Origin: an uncultured Porphyromonadaceae bacterium
Lineage (GTDB): Bacteria > Bacteroidota > Bacteroidia > Bacteroidales > Muribaculaceae
Assembly (NCBI GenBank): GCA_902461565.1
Contig: CABPYL010000038.1
Location: 1 to 32,772, forward strand
Direction of reading: 5' to 3'
DNA: 32,772 bases
Shown here in pieces: positions 1 through 7,283 of the stretch; the stretch's first letter is position 1, and every line of letters begins with the position of its first letter. Below the pieces are notes generated by a model. It did not search any database. It had not been told where the DNA came from and saw only the letters and a program-made list of their open reading frames with translations. A program made the translations under genes and the position numbers.

Positions 1-5
1 CATTA

Positions 6-13
6 CAAAGGTA
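6..13 (-). promoter_or_regulatory. Possible -7 promoter element at left edge
   Basis: The minus strand reads TACCTTTG, matching the Bacteroidetes -7 form TAnnTTTG, and an ATG follows at 3-1. A gene leaving the window to the left may start here or a little further on. No TTTG -33 box lies at 19-21 bp, and the ATG is too close to the box for a normal leader, so the call is weak. Confidence 0.35.
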
Positions 14-102
14 CGTTTTCTATCTTATCCTCGTTTGCCGCTGCAAATCTAAGGTAATCGTTTGTTTATATTTATTATAAAACATCCGAACTTCTTAAAA
101 GT

Positions 103-1356
103 TTACACTTCGTCGACCGGAAGCCAGCGGAACAGCCTGTCGGCCGGACGAATCTTGCCGGGCACCCGGATGCTTATGGCGTCGCCTTTCACTGCTTTTT
201 GCGCAGGTTTGCCGTCTACTCGCAACTCGTCTATTTTAAGAATTACGGCGCCGGTAGTAGGTCCCGTTATCACTATCTCGTCGCCAACACATAGCTCGTG
301 TCCTTCCATAAGGAACTCGCCTACGCCGAGTTTCGAGAACCACTTCACACCCTTTGCCACGTATTGCTTCACACGCGTGGCGCTGGAACCGTACTTGCCC
401 GACCACTCGCCTAAGCGCTGGCCAAGATAATAGCCGTCCCAGAAACCGCGGTTAAAAATTTTTGCGAGGCGCGCATCCCAGTCCGCAATCTTTTCGGCGC
501 CGTACGTACCGTCGCAGATTGCCTGCAGAGCCTCCGAGTAACATTCCACAGCGGTGGCCACATACTCGGGCCCGCGGGCGCGCCCCTCTATTTTGAACAC
601 ACGCACACCGGCGTCAACCACACGGTCAAGGAAATGAATAGTCTTGAGATCCTTGGGCGACATTATGTATTTGTTGTCGATGTTCAGTTTGTCGCCCGTC
701 TCGAGGTCGGTAACCTCGTAGCCGCGCCGGCAAATCTGCGTGCAGGCTCCGCGGTTGGCGCTGCTGTTCATCTGGTGCAGGCTAAGGTAGCATTTGCCGC
801 TCACGGCCATACACAGGGCACCGTGGCAGAACATTTCCAGGCCCACAGGCTTTCCAGCAGGACCCGTGATACCCTCTGCGTGAATAGCATCATATATGTG
901 GCGCACCTGCTCCATATTAAGCTCGCGGGCAAGCACCATCACATCGGCAAACTGCGCGTAGAAGCGCACAGCCTCTATGTTGGATATGTTGCACTGAGTG
1001 GAGATATGCACCTCCACACCGTGGCGGCGGCAGCATTGGATTACGGCAATGTCGGAAGCGATGATTGCCGACACACCCGCGGCAGCAGCGGCGCCGACGA
1101 TGGCCTCGATATGTTCGAGGTCGTTGTCGTATACGATAGTATTGACAGTAAGATATGTACGCACCCCGGCTACCGTACACTGCGCTACAATGGAACGGAG
1201 GTCGTCCAAAGTAAAATTGGCACTCGAGCGCGAACGCATGTTAAGACCCTCCACACCGAAGTAAACTGCATCGGCACCGGCATTTATAGCAGCCGCGAGG
1301 GAGTCGAAACTGCCTACGGGCGCCATTATCTCGAAATCGCTTCTTTTATATGACAT
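103..1356 (-). CDS. U32-family (peptidase U32 / TrhP-like) protein
   Basis: The protein is about 417 residues, usual for the short U32 family (YegQ/TrhP, RlhA and relatives). These enzymes were named as collagenase-like peptidases, but several members are Fe-S proteins that hydroxylate tRNA or rRNA. The N-terminal half is a TIM-barrel-like region opening with IMAPVGSFDSL and GADAVYFG. The U32 signature is visible as EMFCHGALCMAVSGKCYLS, followed by a GACTQICR segment, which together supply the conserved cysteines. I chose the second ATG at 1356: the first (1374) sits inside a strong hairpin and adds only six atypical residues. The gene lies downstream of secG across that hairpin. Whether it modifies tRNA, rRNA or something else cannot be told from the sequence. 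Confidence 0.85.
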   Translation of the reverse strand: MSYKRSDFEIMAPVGSFDSLAAAINAGADAVYFGVEGLNMRSRSSANFTLDDLRSIVAQCTVAGVRTYLTVNTIVYDNDLEHIEAIVGAAAAAGVSAIIASDIAVIQCCRRHGVEVHISTQCNISNIEAVRFYAQFADVMVLARELNMEQVRHIYDAIHAEGITGPAGKPVGLEMFCHGALCMAVSGKCYLSLHQMNSSANRGACTQICRRGYEVTDLETGDKLNIDNKYIMSPKDLKTIHFLDRVVDAGVRVFKIEGRARGPEYVATAVECYSEALQAICDGTYGAEKIADWDARLAKIFNRGFWDGYYLGQRLGEWSGKYGSSATRVKQYVAKGVKWFSKLGVGEFLMEGHELCVGDEIVITGPTTGAVILKIDELRVDGKPAQKAVKGDAISIRVPGKIRPADRLFRWLPVDEV

Positions 1357-1370
1357 AATTTCACAGCAAA

Positions 1371-1398
1371 TCATACCCCGCTGATGTGCGGGATATGA
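1371..1398 (-). terminator. Hairpin between secG and the U32 gene
   Basis: The arms TCATA-C-CCCGC and GCGGG-A-TATGA pair over ten base pairs with one C/A mismatch around a six-base loop. On the minus strand the hairpin follows secG and is trailed only by a short TTTG, so it is a leaky terminator or attenuator at best. It occludes the first in-frame ATG of the U32 gene, which argues for the later start. Confidence 0.5.
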
Positions 1399-1429
1399 CC
1401 GTATAATTTATTCAGAAAAAAAGTATCTG

Positions 1430-1798
1430 TTATTCCTGAGCGGGGTTCTCGGCGGGAGCTTCCGCGGGAGTAGCCGAAGGAATTTCGGCAGCGGGAGTAT
1501 CGAACTGGCCTGCGGGAGCTGCTGCGGGAGCGGGAGCAGCAGTCTGCTGGGTACGGATTACAGCGCCGGTGGAAACCTTAGGCATAGTGAAAGCCGAAAT
1601 AATAGAAAGGACAACCAGAAGGCTGATAAGGGTCCAGGTAGCTTTCTCAAGGAAGCTGTTTGTTTGACGGACGCCCATCACAGCGCCTGCGCCGCCGAAC
1701 TGCGATGACAGACCGCCGCCTTTGGATTTCTGGATTAAAACGATGCCGATAAGAAGCACGGCAACGATAACTGTCAGGATAATTATGACAATGTGCAT
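1430..1798 (-). CDS. secG: Preprotein translocase subunit SecG
   Basis: SecG is the small inner-membrane subunit that assists SecYE in Sec-dependent export. The 122-residue product has two hydrophobic segments (about residues 3-22 and 53-73) separated by the hallmark QKSKGGGLSSQFGG loop and a FLEKATW segment. After the second segment comes a tail of about 40 residues made almost only of Ala, Pro, Glu and Thr, longer than the core family needs. The gene sits 8 nt after the helical-protein gene and is probably in the same transcript. The identification is secure; the function of the tail is unknown. Confidence 0.93.
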   Translation of the reverse strand: MHIVIIILTVIVAVLLIGIVLIQKSKGGGLSSQFGGAGAVMGVRQTNSFLEKATWTLISLLVVLSIISAFTMPKVSTGAVIRTQQTAAPAPAAAPAGQFDTPAAEIPSATPAEAPAENPAQE

Positions 1799-1806
1799 AG
1801 TATAAA

Positions 1807-2619
1807 TTATTTTTTGCTTGTGTCGGCCTGCGATAACTCTTGCAGACGACGTTGATTTATAATCAATTTTTGCAGGAAACGCAATTGGTCTGCAAAGTAA
1901 GCACTTTTTTTTGGAAATTTCAAGGATAAACCCGATATAATTTCAAAAGCGCGCTCATATCTCTGCTTTCTGATGAACATACGTGCCAGACTTTCGGAGA
2001 GGAGACTGTCATCCTGCACCTCGGGCCGTGTTGCCGGAGTTTCCGAACCGTAGTTTTCTTCGGGCTCGGCCGGGACTTCCACTACGGGTTGCGTAATCGG
2101 GTGCTGACTGCGGATAAATGCGTTTATCAGGGCGTCCTGCGTTCCTTCCGGGGCCTCGTTCTCGGCCGGCACCTCGGACTGCTCCTGGCGCGCGAGCAAC
2201 TCGGCATAGTCAGGGGTTGGATTGAAAATCATGCGTTCCAGCTGCCGTTCCTCCTCGGGGGTGCAGGAACCGTAGGTACGCAGAAACGTGTCAATAACAT
2301 CCTCCGTGGCTTTCCCGGGCTCTACATCAGGTTCGGGATAGAAATGCGCCCACTCGTCGCCGTACTTGGCGAATACAAGGCTGCGCCGGTCGCTCACGCC
2401 CAAGGCAAGGAGGTCCTGCAACGCTTTGCGTCGTATGTCGTCAAGCAGATCGCCTCCGTGGCGAAGAAGGAGAACGCCCGCAGCAGTAAAATACGGGGCG
2501 TGCTCAAGCGCCTGCGTTAGCGCGTCGGCATCGGCGGCTTCCATCTGCTGTTCGTCGGCCAGGGCGAACACTCGCGCGAGTACCCCGTCAAGCGATATCT
2601 GTCCTGTTTCCGCTTCCAT
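1807..2619 (-). CDS. Conserved helical protein, TPR-like C-terminus
   Basis: I do not recognise a named family. From the chosen start the protein has 270 residues, with no signal peptide or membrane segment. The N-terminal half looks helical, the middle is rich in Glu and Pro (low complexity), and the C-terminal 60 residues (SLARMFIRKQRYERAFEIIS onward) resemble a tetratricopeptide-like helix pair. The start at 2619 overlaps the stop codon of the lptE-like gene by one base (TAATG), which suggests translational coupling; an ATG 63 bases further upstream would lie inside lptE. Its place between lptE and secG hints at a cell-envelope role, but that is only context. Confidence 0.75.
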   Translation of the reverse strand: MEAETGQISLDGVLARVFALADEQQMEAADADALTQALEHAPYFTAAGVLLLRHGGDLLDDIRRKALQDLLALGVSDRRSLVFAKYGDEWAHFYPEPDVEPGKATEDVIDTFLRTYGSCTPEEERQLERMIFNPTPDYAELLARQEQSEVPAENEAPEGTQDALINAFIRSQHPITQPVVEVPAEPEENYGSETPATRPEVQDDSLLSESLARMFIRKQRYERAFEIISGLSLKFPKKSAYFADQLRFLQKLIINQRRLQELSQADTSKK

Positions 2620-3140
2620 TACCAATTGCCGAGAGTAGCGTTGAAAATAAGTTCCACAAGTTCTTCGGAAATTTCCTCGCACAGCTGGTCCTGCACATCT
2701 GTAAGCATTTCCGTGGCTGGAAAGTCGCGGTAGGCGCTGAAACTCTGGTCTACATCGTTGTTCTCGGCCTTATTGTCGGTATACTTCACGCGCACCGTAA
2801 TTGTGAGGCGCGTCATGGATGCGTAGGCGTCCTCGGTAACTGCCTGGGGAGTGAGGTTATAACCGGTAATCTCGCCTTCTATCTGCAAGTCGGAGTTTCC
2901 GTCGGTGGTCTGTAGGCGGGTGTTCTTGTCGATATAGTCCAGCAACTTGTTCTCAAACAACTGTTGCAGCGGCGGATACACCAGCGCCGCACGTATGGGA
3001 AACTCGGAAACGTGTATCGTCCGGTATATATTATAGTCCAGAGCCGAGCCGTTGAAGGTGAAACTCACCCTACAGCCCGTAAGAGCGAGGATAGCCGCCG
3101 TAACAGCCAACAGAATGCAGTGTTTCCTAATCCATTCCAT
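2619..3140 (-). CDS. lptE: LptE-like outer-membrane lipoprotein
   Basis: LptE plugs the LptD barrel that inserts lipopolysaccharide into the outer membrane. The 173-residue product has a lipoprotein signal: a basic start, a hydrophobic stretch, and the lipobox LTGC at about residues 20-23. It continues with CRVSFTFNGSALDY and a region rich in alternating strands typical of Bacteroidetes LptE (LQIEGEITGY, LTITVRVKYTDN). Its first 14 bases overlap the end of the AAA+ regulator gene and its stop overlaps the next start, so it is in the middle of an operon. The family is divergent in sequence, so the call rests on lipobox, length, motifs and neighbourhood. Confidence 0.8.
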   Translation of the reverse strand: MEWIRKHCILLAVTAAILALTGCRVSFTFNGSALDYNIYRTIHVSEFPIRAALVYPPLQQLFENKLLDYIDKNTRLQTTDGNSDLQIEGEITGYNLTPQAVTEDAYASMTRLTITVRVKYTDNKAENNDVDQSFSAYRDFPATEMLTDVQDQLCEEISEELVELIFNATLGNW

Positions 3141-4368
3141 ATTCCTTGATTTTCCGGTAAAGAGTGCGCTCCGATATGCCTAACTCGGATGCGGCAGCCT
3201 TGCGATGTCCTTCGTTGCGTTCGAGGGCACGGCGGATAGCTTCCCGTTCTTTTTCCTCAAGAGATTCCGGCACATCCACAACTTCGGAATAGCTGACCTC
3301 ACTCGGGGATACTGCATTGCCCTTTGGCTCGTGCCGCACTACAAGGCTCGTGGGAAAATGTTCTTCCATATTGGCGGCGTGGGGGTCTGCAAGCAACGCG
3401 CCCTTCCCTGGGCGGGGAGAGCCGTGATCCATGTCAAGGCGTTCCTGAAGTTGGTCGATACGCGATTGCAGATTAAAAATCATCCCGAACAGCATCTCGC
3501 GCTCGCGTTGGTAGTCGTGCGTCTCTGGATTCAGGGCCGGAATGTACGACGACATGATATTCGGCAGATACTGGGCGAGCACCTCGGACGTGATTTCCTT
3601 GCCGGCCTCGAAAAGCGCTATCTGCTCCACCACATTCTTGAGCTGACGCACGTTTCCGGGCCAGCGGTAATGGCGCATGGTGTCGTCGGCCTCGGCGGTG
3701 AACGTTACGGCGGGCATGCGGTAGCGTTCGGAGAAATCGGAAGCGAACTTGCGGGTGAGCAGGCGGATGTCGGCGCCACGGTCGCGCAACGGCGGTATGT
3801 GAATCTGCACGGTAGAGAGGCGGTAGTACAGATCCTCGCGGAAGCGGCCGTCGGCAACGGCTCCCACAAGGTCGACGTTAGTAGCGGCGACAATGCGGAT
3901 ATTGGTTTTCTGAACGGTGCTGGAGCCTACTTTCAGAAACTCACCGCTCTCAAGCACACGCAGCAGGCGCGCCTGGGTGGTAAGAGGCAGCTCCGCCACT
4001 TCGTCAAGAAAAATCGTACCTCCGTTGGCCTCTTCGAAATAACCCTTCCTGGAATCCACTGCACCGGTAAAAGCGCCTTTCTCATGTCCGAACAGTTCGG
4101 AATCGATAGTACCTTCCGGTATCGCGCCGCAGTTCACAGCAATATATTTGGCATGCTTGCGCGCACTGAACGCATGAATAATCTGCGGGAAAAACTCCTT
4201 GCCCGTTCCGCTCTCGCCCGTAACGAGAACCGACAAATCTATAGGAGCAACACGAATGGCTCGCTCCACAGCCGCCACAAGGGCCGGAGCGTTACCTATG
4301 ATTCCGAAACGTTGCTTTGCCTGGAGCACCTGCGGAGATGCTGCCGGCAGATTCTGACTGGTGGGCAT
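3127..4368 (-). CDS. Sigma-54-interacting AAA+ transcriptional activator, no receiver domain
   Basis: Enhancer-binding proteins of this family use ATP hydrolysis to open promoters held by sigma-54 RNA polymerase. In 413 residues I see Walker A GESGTGKE at 51-58, the sigma-54 contact loop GAFTGA at 98-103, Walker B TIFLDE near 118-123, and RWPGNVRQLKN. A polar linker with a short coiled coil follows, and then a Fis-type helix-turn-helix over roughly the last 35 residues (HRKAAASELGISERTLYRKIKEYG). There is no N-terminal receiver or GAF domain; the AAA+ core begins near residue 20, so the input signal is unknown. It is the first gene of an operon with lptE and secG and has its own consensus promoter at 4408-4439. 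Confidence 0.9.
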   Translation of the reverse strand: MPTSQNLPAASPQVLQAKQRFGIIGNAPALVAAVERAIRVAPIDLSVLVTGESGTGKEFFPQIIHAFSARKHAKYIAVNCGAIPEGTIDSELFGHEKGAFTGAVDSRKGYFEEANGGTIFLDEVAELPLTTQARLLRVLESGEFLKVGSSTVQKTNIRIVAATNVDLVGAVADGRFREDLYYRLSTVQIHIPPLRDRGADIRLLTRKFASDFSERYRMPAVTFTAEADDTMRHYRWPGNVRQLKNVVEQIALFEAGKEITSEVLAQYLPNIMSSYIPALNPETHDYQREREMLFGMIFNLQSRIDQLQERLDMDHGSPRPGKGALLADPHAANMEEHFPTSLVVRHEPKGNAVSPSEVSYSEVVDVPESLEEKEREAIRRALERNEGHRKAAASELGISERTLYRKIKEYGMD

Positions 4369-4407
4369 GGTTTAAATCTTAAAAGGGCACAATGCCGAAA
4401 GTAAATA

Positions 4408-4439
4408 CAAAATTACACAAAAATCCCCGAACCCGCAAA
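4408..4439 (-). promoter_or_regulatory. Bacteroidetes-type promoter for the AAA+/lptE/secG operon
   Basis: On the minus strand TTTG (4436-4439) is followed after 20 bp by TAATTTTG (4408-4415). Both boxes match the consensus of the primary Bacteroidetes sigma factor exactly, and the start codon lies about 40 bases downstream of the -7 box. Confidence 0.7.
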
Positions 4440-4461
4440 CCCGCAGATGGCATCATTAGAA

Positions 4462-4494
4462 ATATGTTAAAACAACACCAGAGATATGTTAAAA
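4462..4494. repeat. 11-bp direct repeat pair, possible operator
   Basis: ATATGTTAAAA occurs at 4462-4472 and again at 4484-4494. The start-to-start distance is 22 bp, about two helical turns, so both copies face the same side of the DNA. The pair lies between two divergent consensus promoters and could be a regulator binding site. Confidence 0.45.
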
Positions 4495-4561
4495 TAATGT
4501 GAATATTTGCTTCGCAAGCGGCTTATTTTGAAACGCAATCAAAATCTTTCGCTCCAAAAAT

Positions 4562-4592
4562 TTTGCTGTAAGCATTTTTGTGTTTACCTTTG
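4562..4592 (+). promoter_or_regulatory. Bacteroidetes-type promoter for the T9SS cargo gene
   Basis: TTTG at 4562-4565, a 19-bp spacer, then TACCTTTG at 4585-4592: a full match to the TTTG/TAnnTTTG consensus. A small hairpin (TGCATC/GATGCA, 4593-4609) sits at the expected 5' end of the roughly 60-base leader. Confidence 0.75.
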
Positions 4593-4656
4593 TGCATCTA
4601 TCCGATGCAAGAACAAAAAATACCTTAACAATATCACAAACCTAAAAATCTTTTTT

Positions 4657-5439
4657 ATGAAAAAAACTTTACTCACAGCTCTTTGTTTAGGCGCAGCGAT
4701 GTTCGCTTCCGCACAGGTAACTGTTTTTGAAGATGACTTCGAGTGGCTCGAACCGTGGTCAAGCCAGAAACCCGCCGGCCAGACCGTAGAGACCGACAAT
4801 CCCGACGCCACAGCACAGCAGCTCGGCACCAACAAGGTTGACGAAGTGTCCACTTACGACGCTCTTCTCGCCAAGGGCTATGAATTCATTGCCGTGCATG
4901 CCGATGGCAAAGACGAACGCAAACCGCAGGCTCAGGCATATCTGCAGCGCAACTATCTGAAATTCGGCCTCACCGGCTATCAGACCGGTCTGGTACTCCC
5001 CGCCCTTACCGCCGGTTTCGACAACGTAACCCTTACTTTCGACTGGTGCTCCCAGCGTCAGGGTTCCGGCAAATGGGATCCCACGAAACTTGTTGTAATG
5101 ATCGGCGATAAGATTGTTGAAGTTCCGGAATATGTGCGCGAAGACAATTCCGCCTACTCCTGGGTAAATACATCCGTAGCCCTCGGCAACCTCAAGGCCG
5201 GCGACAAGATTACCATCCGCAACTGCGACGAACAGTGGCCCACCGCAAGCGCAATGCGCTGGTTCATCGACAACATCAAAGTTACCGCAAACAGCACTGG
5301 CGCAGTAGAGAACCTCGAAGTTGAGAACAACGCCGCTCCCGAATACTTCAATCTTCAGGGCGTACGCGTGGCCAACCCCGAGAACGGTCTTTACATCGTT
5401 CGCCGCGGCACCACCGTCAGCAAAGTCATGGTAAAATAA
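4657..5439 (+). CDS. Secreted protein with T9SS-type C-terminal sorting tail
   Basis: The function is unknown. The product has 260 residues. It starts with a clear signal peptide (MKKTLLTALCLGAAMFASAQ), so the start at 4657 is preferred over the longer frame, which would begin upstream of the promoter. The middle (FEDDFEW, VTLTFDWCSQ, MRWFIDNIKVT) has the alternating pattern of a beta-sandwich such as carbohydrate-binding or adhesin modules. The last 32 residues (EYFNLQGVRVANPENGLYIV to KVMVK) match the short type-A sorting domains of Bacteroidales T9SS cargo. Carrying this tail close to porV and two porU-like genes makes it a likely substrate of that machinery. It is a single-gene transcript with its own promoter and terminator. 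Confidence 0.82.
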   Translation: MKKTLLTALCLGAAMFASAQVTVFEDDFEWLEPWSSQKPAGQTVETDNPDATAQQLGTNKVDEVSTYDALLAKGYEFIAVHADGKDERKPQAQAYLQRNYLKFGLTGYQTGLVLPALTAGFDNVTLTFDWCSQRQGSGKWDPTKLVVMIGDKIVEVPEYVREDNSAYSWVNTSVALGNLKAGDKITIRNCDEQWPTASAMRWFIDNIKVTANSTGAVENLEVENNAAPEYFNLQGVRVANPENGLYIVRRGTTVSKVMVK

Positions 5440-5456
5440 TACTCCAAACAATAAGC

Positions 5457-5494
5457 AAAAGCCTTTCGGCACTCGCCGGAAGGCTTTTTATTTT
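5457..5494 (+). terminator. Intrinsic terminator, convergent with ispF
   Basis: AAGCCTTTCGGC pairs with GCCGGAAGGCTT (one G-T pair) around the loop ACTC and runs into TTTTTATTTT. On the minus strand the same stem is followed by a weaker T-run, so it may also end the ispF transcript. Confidence 0.85.
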
Positions 5495-5512
5495 GTCGCA
5501 GAAAAAGAGCGT

Positions 5513-5992
5513 TTACTGTTTTTCGATGAGGGCGGTGGCCTGGGCGGCGATGCCTTCGGCACGGCCTGTAAAGCCGAGGCCTTCGGTGGTGGTGGCTTTC
5601 ACGCTAACGCAATCAATGGGCAGGCCGAGGTCGACGGCAACATTGGCACGCATGGCATCGATGTGCGGGCGCATCTTCGGCGCCTGGGCGATGATGGTTA
5701 TATCCACGTTGGCAGGGCGGAAACCCTTGTCGGCGAGCAGGCGCACCACGGCGCGGAGCAGGTCGCGGGAATCTGCGTCTTTCCACTCGACGGCGGTGTC
5801 GGGGAAGTGCATGCCTATGTCGCCGAGAGCGGCGGCGCCGAGAAGGGCGTCGGTGAGGGCGTGGAGGGCCACATCGGCGTCGCTGTGGCCGAGCAGGCCC
5901 TTGGAGTGGGGAATATCGACACCGCAAATGACGCAGCGGCGTCCCTCAACAAGACGGTGTACGTCGTAACCGTTTCCGATTCTGAAATTCAT
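5513..5992 (-). CDS. ispF: 2-C-methyl-D-erythritol 2,4-cyclodiphosphate synthase
   Basis: IspF makes the cyclic diphosphate intermediate of the non-mevalonate isoprenoid pathway in the cytoplasm. From the chosen start it has 159 residues, the normal length. The N-terminal GNGYDVHRL holds the metal-binding Asp and His, and LLGHSDADVALHALTDALLGA and GDIGMHFPDT are the family signatures; VSVKATTTEGLGFTGRAEGI near the end is also typical. A longer in-frame start at 6040 would run into porV; the ATG at 5992 lies 4 nt after the porV stop. It is the last gene of the rex-led cluster, a housekeeping gene apparently carried by that transcript. Confidence 0.95.
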   Translation of the reverse strand: MNFRIGNGYDVHRLVEGRRCVICGVDIPHSKGLLGHSDADVALHALTDALLGAAALGDIGMHFPDTAVEWKDADSRDLLRAVVRLLADKGFRPANVDITIIAQAPKMRPHIDAMRANVAVDLGLPIDCVSVKATTTEGLGFTGRAEGIAAQATALIEKQ

Positions 5993-5996
5993 AGCT

Positions 5997-7199
5997 TCAG
6001 CGGCGTCCGCCGAGGAGGTCGCGCAGACCGTCCATGTCAAAGGTTAATGAAAAACGGAGTGTCTGGTCGAGAGGGGATGTCTGGGCCGTTGCGAGCATAT
6101 AAGACGCATCCAGGCGCACGACGTTGAGCGAGAAACCGGCGCCCATGCCGAAATACTGGCGGTTACCCTTGAACTCATTCTCGTAATAGTAACCGGCGCG
6201 AAGAAAGAACTGGTTATTGTAGGCGTACTCGGCGCCGAACGACCACATTATCTCGCGCAGCTCCTCCTTGGCTCCTCCAGGCGCATCGGTGAACGATTTG
6301 AATATACCCGTGATTGGCGACATGTCTTTCCATTCCTCGAGTTTCTCTATATATTCGGTTTCGCCCTCGATACCGTCGGGATAGTCGGTGCGGCGTGGAC
6401 GTGCAGGCACGAGCAGCTTGTTGAGGTCAAGGCTGAGCGCCAGGGTGTGATAATCGGCGAGAGGGAAGGTAAAAGTGGTACCTAAACGCAAATTTGTAGG
6501 CAGGAACGCAGGATTCTCGCCGCCGTTATAGCTCACTTTTGTACCAATGTTGGAAATGTTCCAGCCCCACGACCACTGGCATTCGTTACGGCCAATAATA
6601 GGATACGTGGTGTAGAAACCTGATATGTCGGCCGAAAATGCCGATGCACCGGTATTCTGATCGCCGGCATAGGAATCGGAGAAGCCGAGAGCCGAATAAA
6701 TGTAACGAAACACAACGCCCATCGAGAATTTCTCGGACAATTTGCGGGAGTATCCGAGATCGAAGGACAACTCGTAAGGATTCAGCGTCTGCCCGACTAT
6801 ACCTTCCTCCTGCGAAGTTGTAACCTCGCCGAGCGAGAAATAACGCAGCGAGGCGCTTATGGCCTGATTGTCGTCGGAACCGATTTTATAATAGCCCGAG
6901 AGATCGGCCAGGAATATGTCGTTTACAAGTTTTCGTAGCCAGGGGGTGTAGCTGAGCGACACGGCAGCCTGACTGTAGGCAAAAGCATACTTCGACGGGT
7001 TCCAGAACTGTGAATAGGCATCGGGATCGGTTGCGGCACCAAGGTCGCCCATAGACGCGCCTCGGGCATCGGGAGCGATGGAAAGCGATGTAACACCCGT
7101 CTCGATGGGGTTGAATTCATTCTTTCCCTGTGCCATCGCGCTGCCTGCACCAAGGGCAAAGACAAACACTGCAAGTATTATTCTGTCGAGATATTTCAT
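5997..7199 (-). CDS. porV: T9SS outer-membrane protein PorV
   Basis: PorV is an outer-membrane barrel of the FadL type that takes cargo from the T9SS translocon to the attachment complex containing PorU. The 400-residue product starts with a signal peptide ending ...GSAMAQG and shows the PorV N-terminal pattern SIAPDARGASMGDLGAATDP followed by QFWNPSKYAFA. The rest alternates in short amphipathic strands and ends with a strand-like segment (LRFSLTFDMDGL). The start at 7199 places the signal peptide at the N-terminus. It lies 84 nt downstream of the nearer PorU-like gene and 4 nt before ispF. A TATATTTG box at 7244-7251 may give it an additional promoter. Confidence 0.9.
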   Translation of the reverse strand: MKYLDRIILAVFVFALGAGSAMAQGKNEFNPIETGVTSLSIAPDARGASMGDLGAATDPDAYSQFWNPSKYAFAYSQAAVSLSYTPWLRKLVNDIFLADLSGYYKIGSDDNQAISASLRYFSLGEVTTSQEEGIVGQTLNPYELSFDLGYSRKLSEKFSMGVVFRYIYSALGFSDSYAGDQNTGASAFSADISGFYTTYPIIGRNECQWSWGWNISNIGTKVSYNGGENPAFLPTNLRLGTTFTFPLADYHTLALSLDLNKLLVPARPRRTDYPDGIEGETEYIEKLEEWKDMSPITGIFKSFTDAPGGAKEELREIMWSFGAEYAYNNQFFLRAGYYYENEFKGNRQYFGMGAGFSLNVVRLDASYMLATAQTSPLDQTLRFSLTFDMDGLRDLLGGRR

Positions 7200-7243
7200 T
7201 TTATATATAGCAGGGCATCCGGACATAAACAGGCTACGGACGC

Positions 7244-7251
7244 CAAATATA
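7244..7251 (-). promoter_or_regulatory. Possible -7 element upstream of porV
   Basis: The minus strand reads TATATTTG, an exact TAnnTTTG match, 44 bases before the porV start. No TTTG -33 box lies at the usual distance, and the surroundings are AT-rich, so this may be chance. Confidence 0.3.
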
Positions 7252-7283
7252 TAACTCCAAAAATATTATTTTATTGCGCCGCC

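Noticed and set aside
634..1353. 239-residue open frame on the plus strand
   Set aside because: It lies wholly antisense to the well-supported U32 gene and its translation shows no family motif, as expected from the shadow of a GC-rich coding frame.
3205..4404. 399-residue plus-strand open frame
   Set aside because: It mirrors the AAA+ regulator gene, whose Walker and GAFTGA motifs are on the minus strand; the plus frame has no motif and no promoter.
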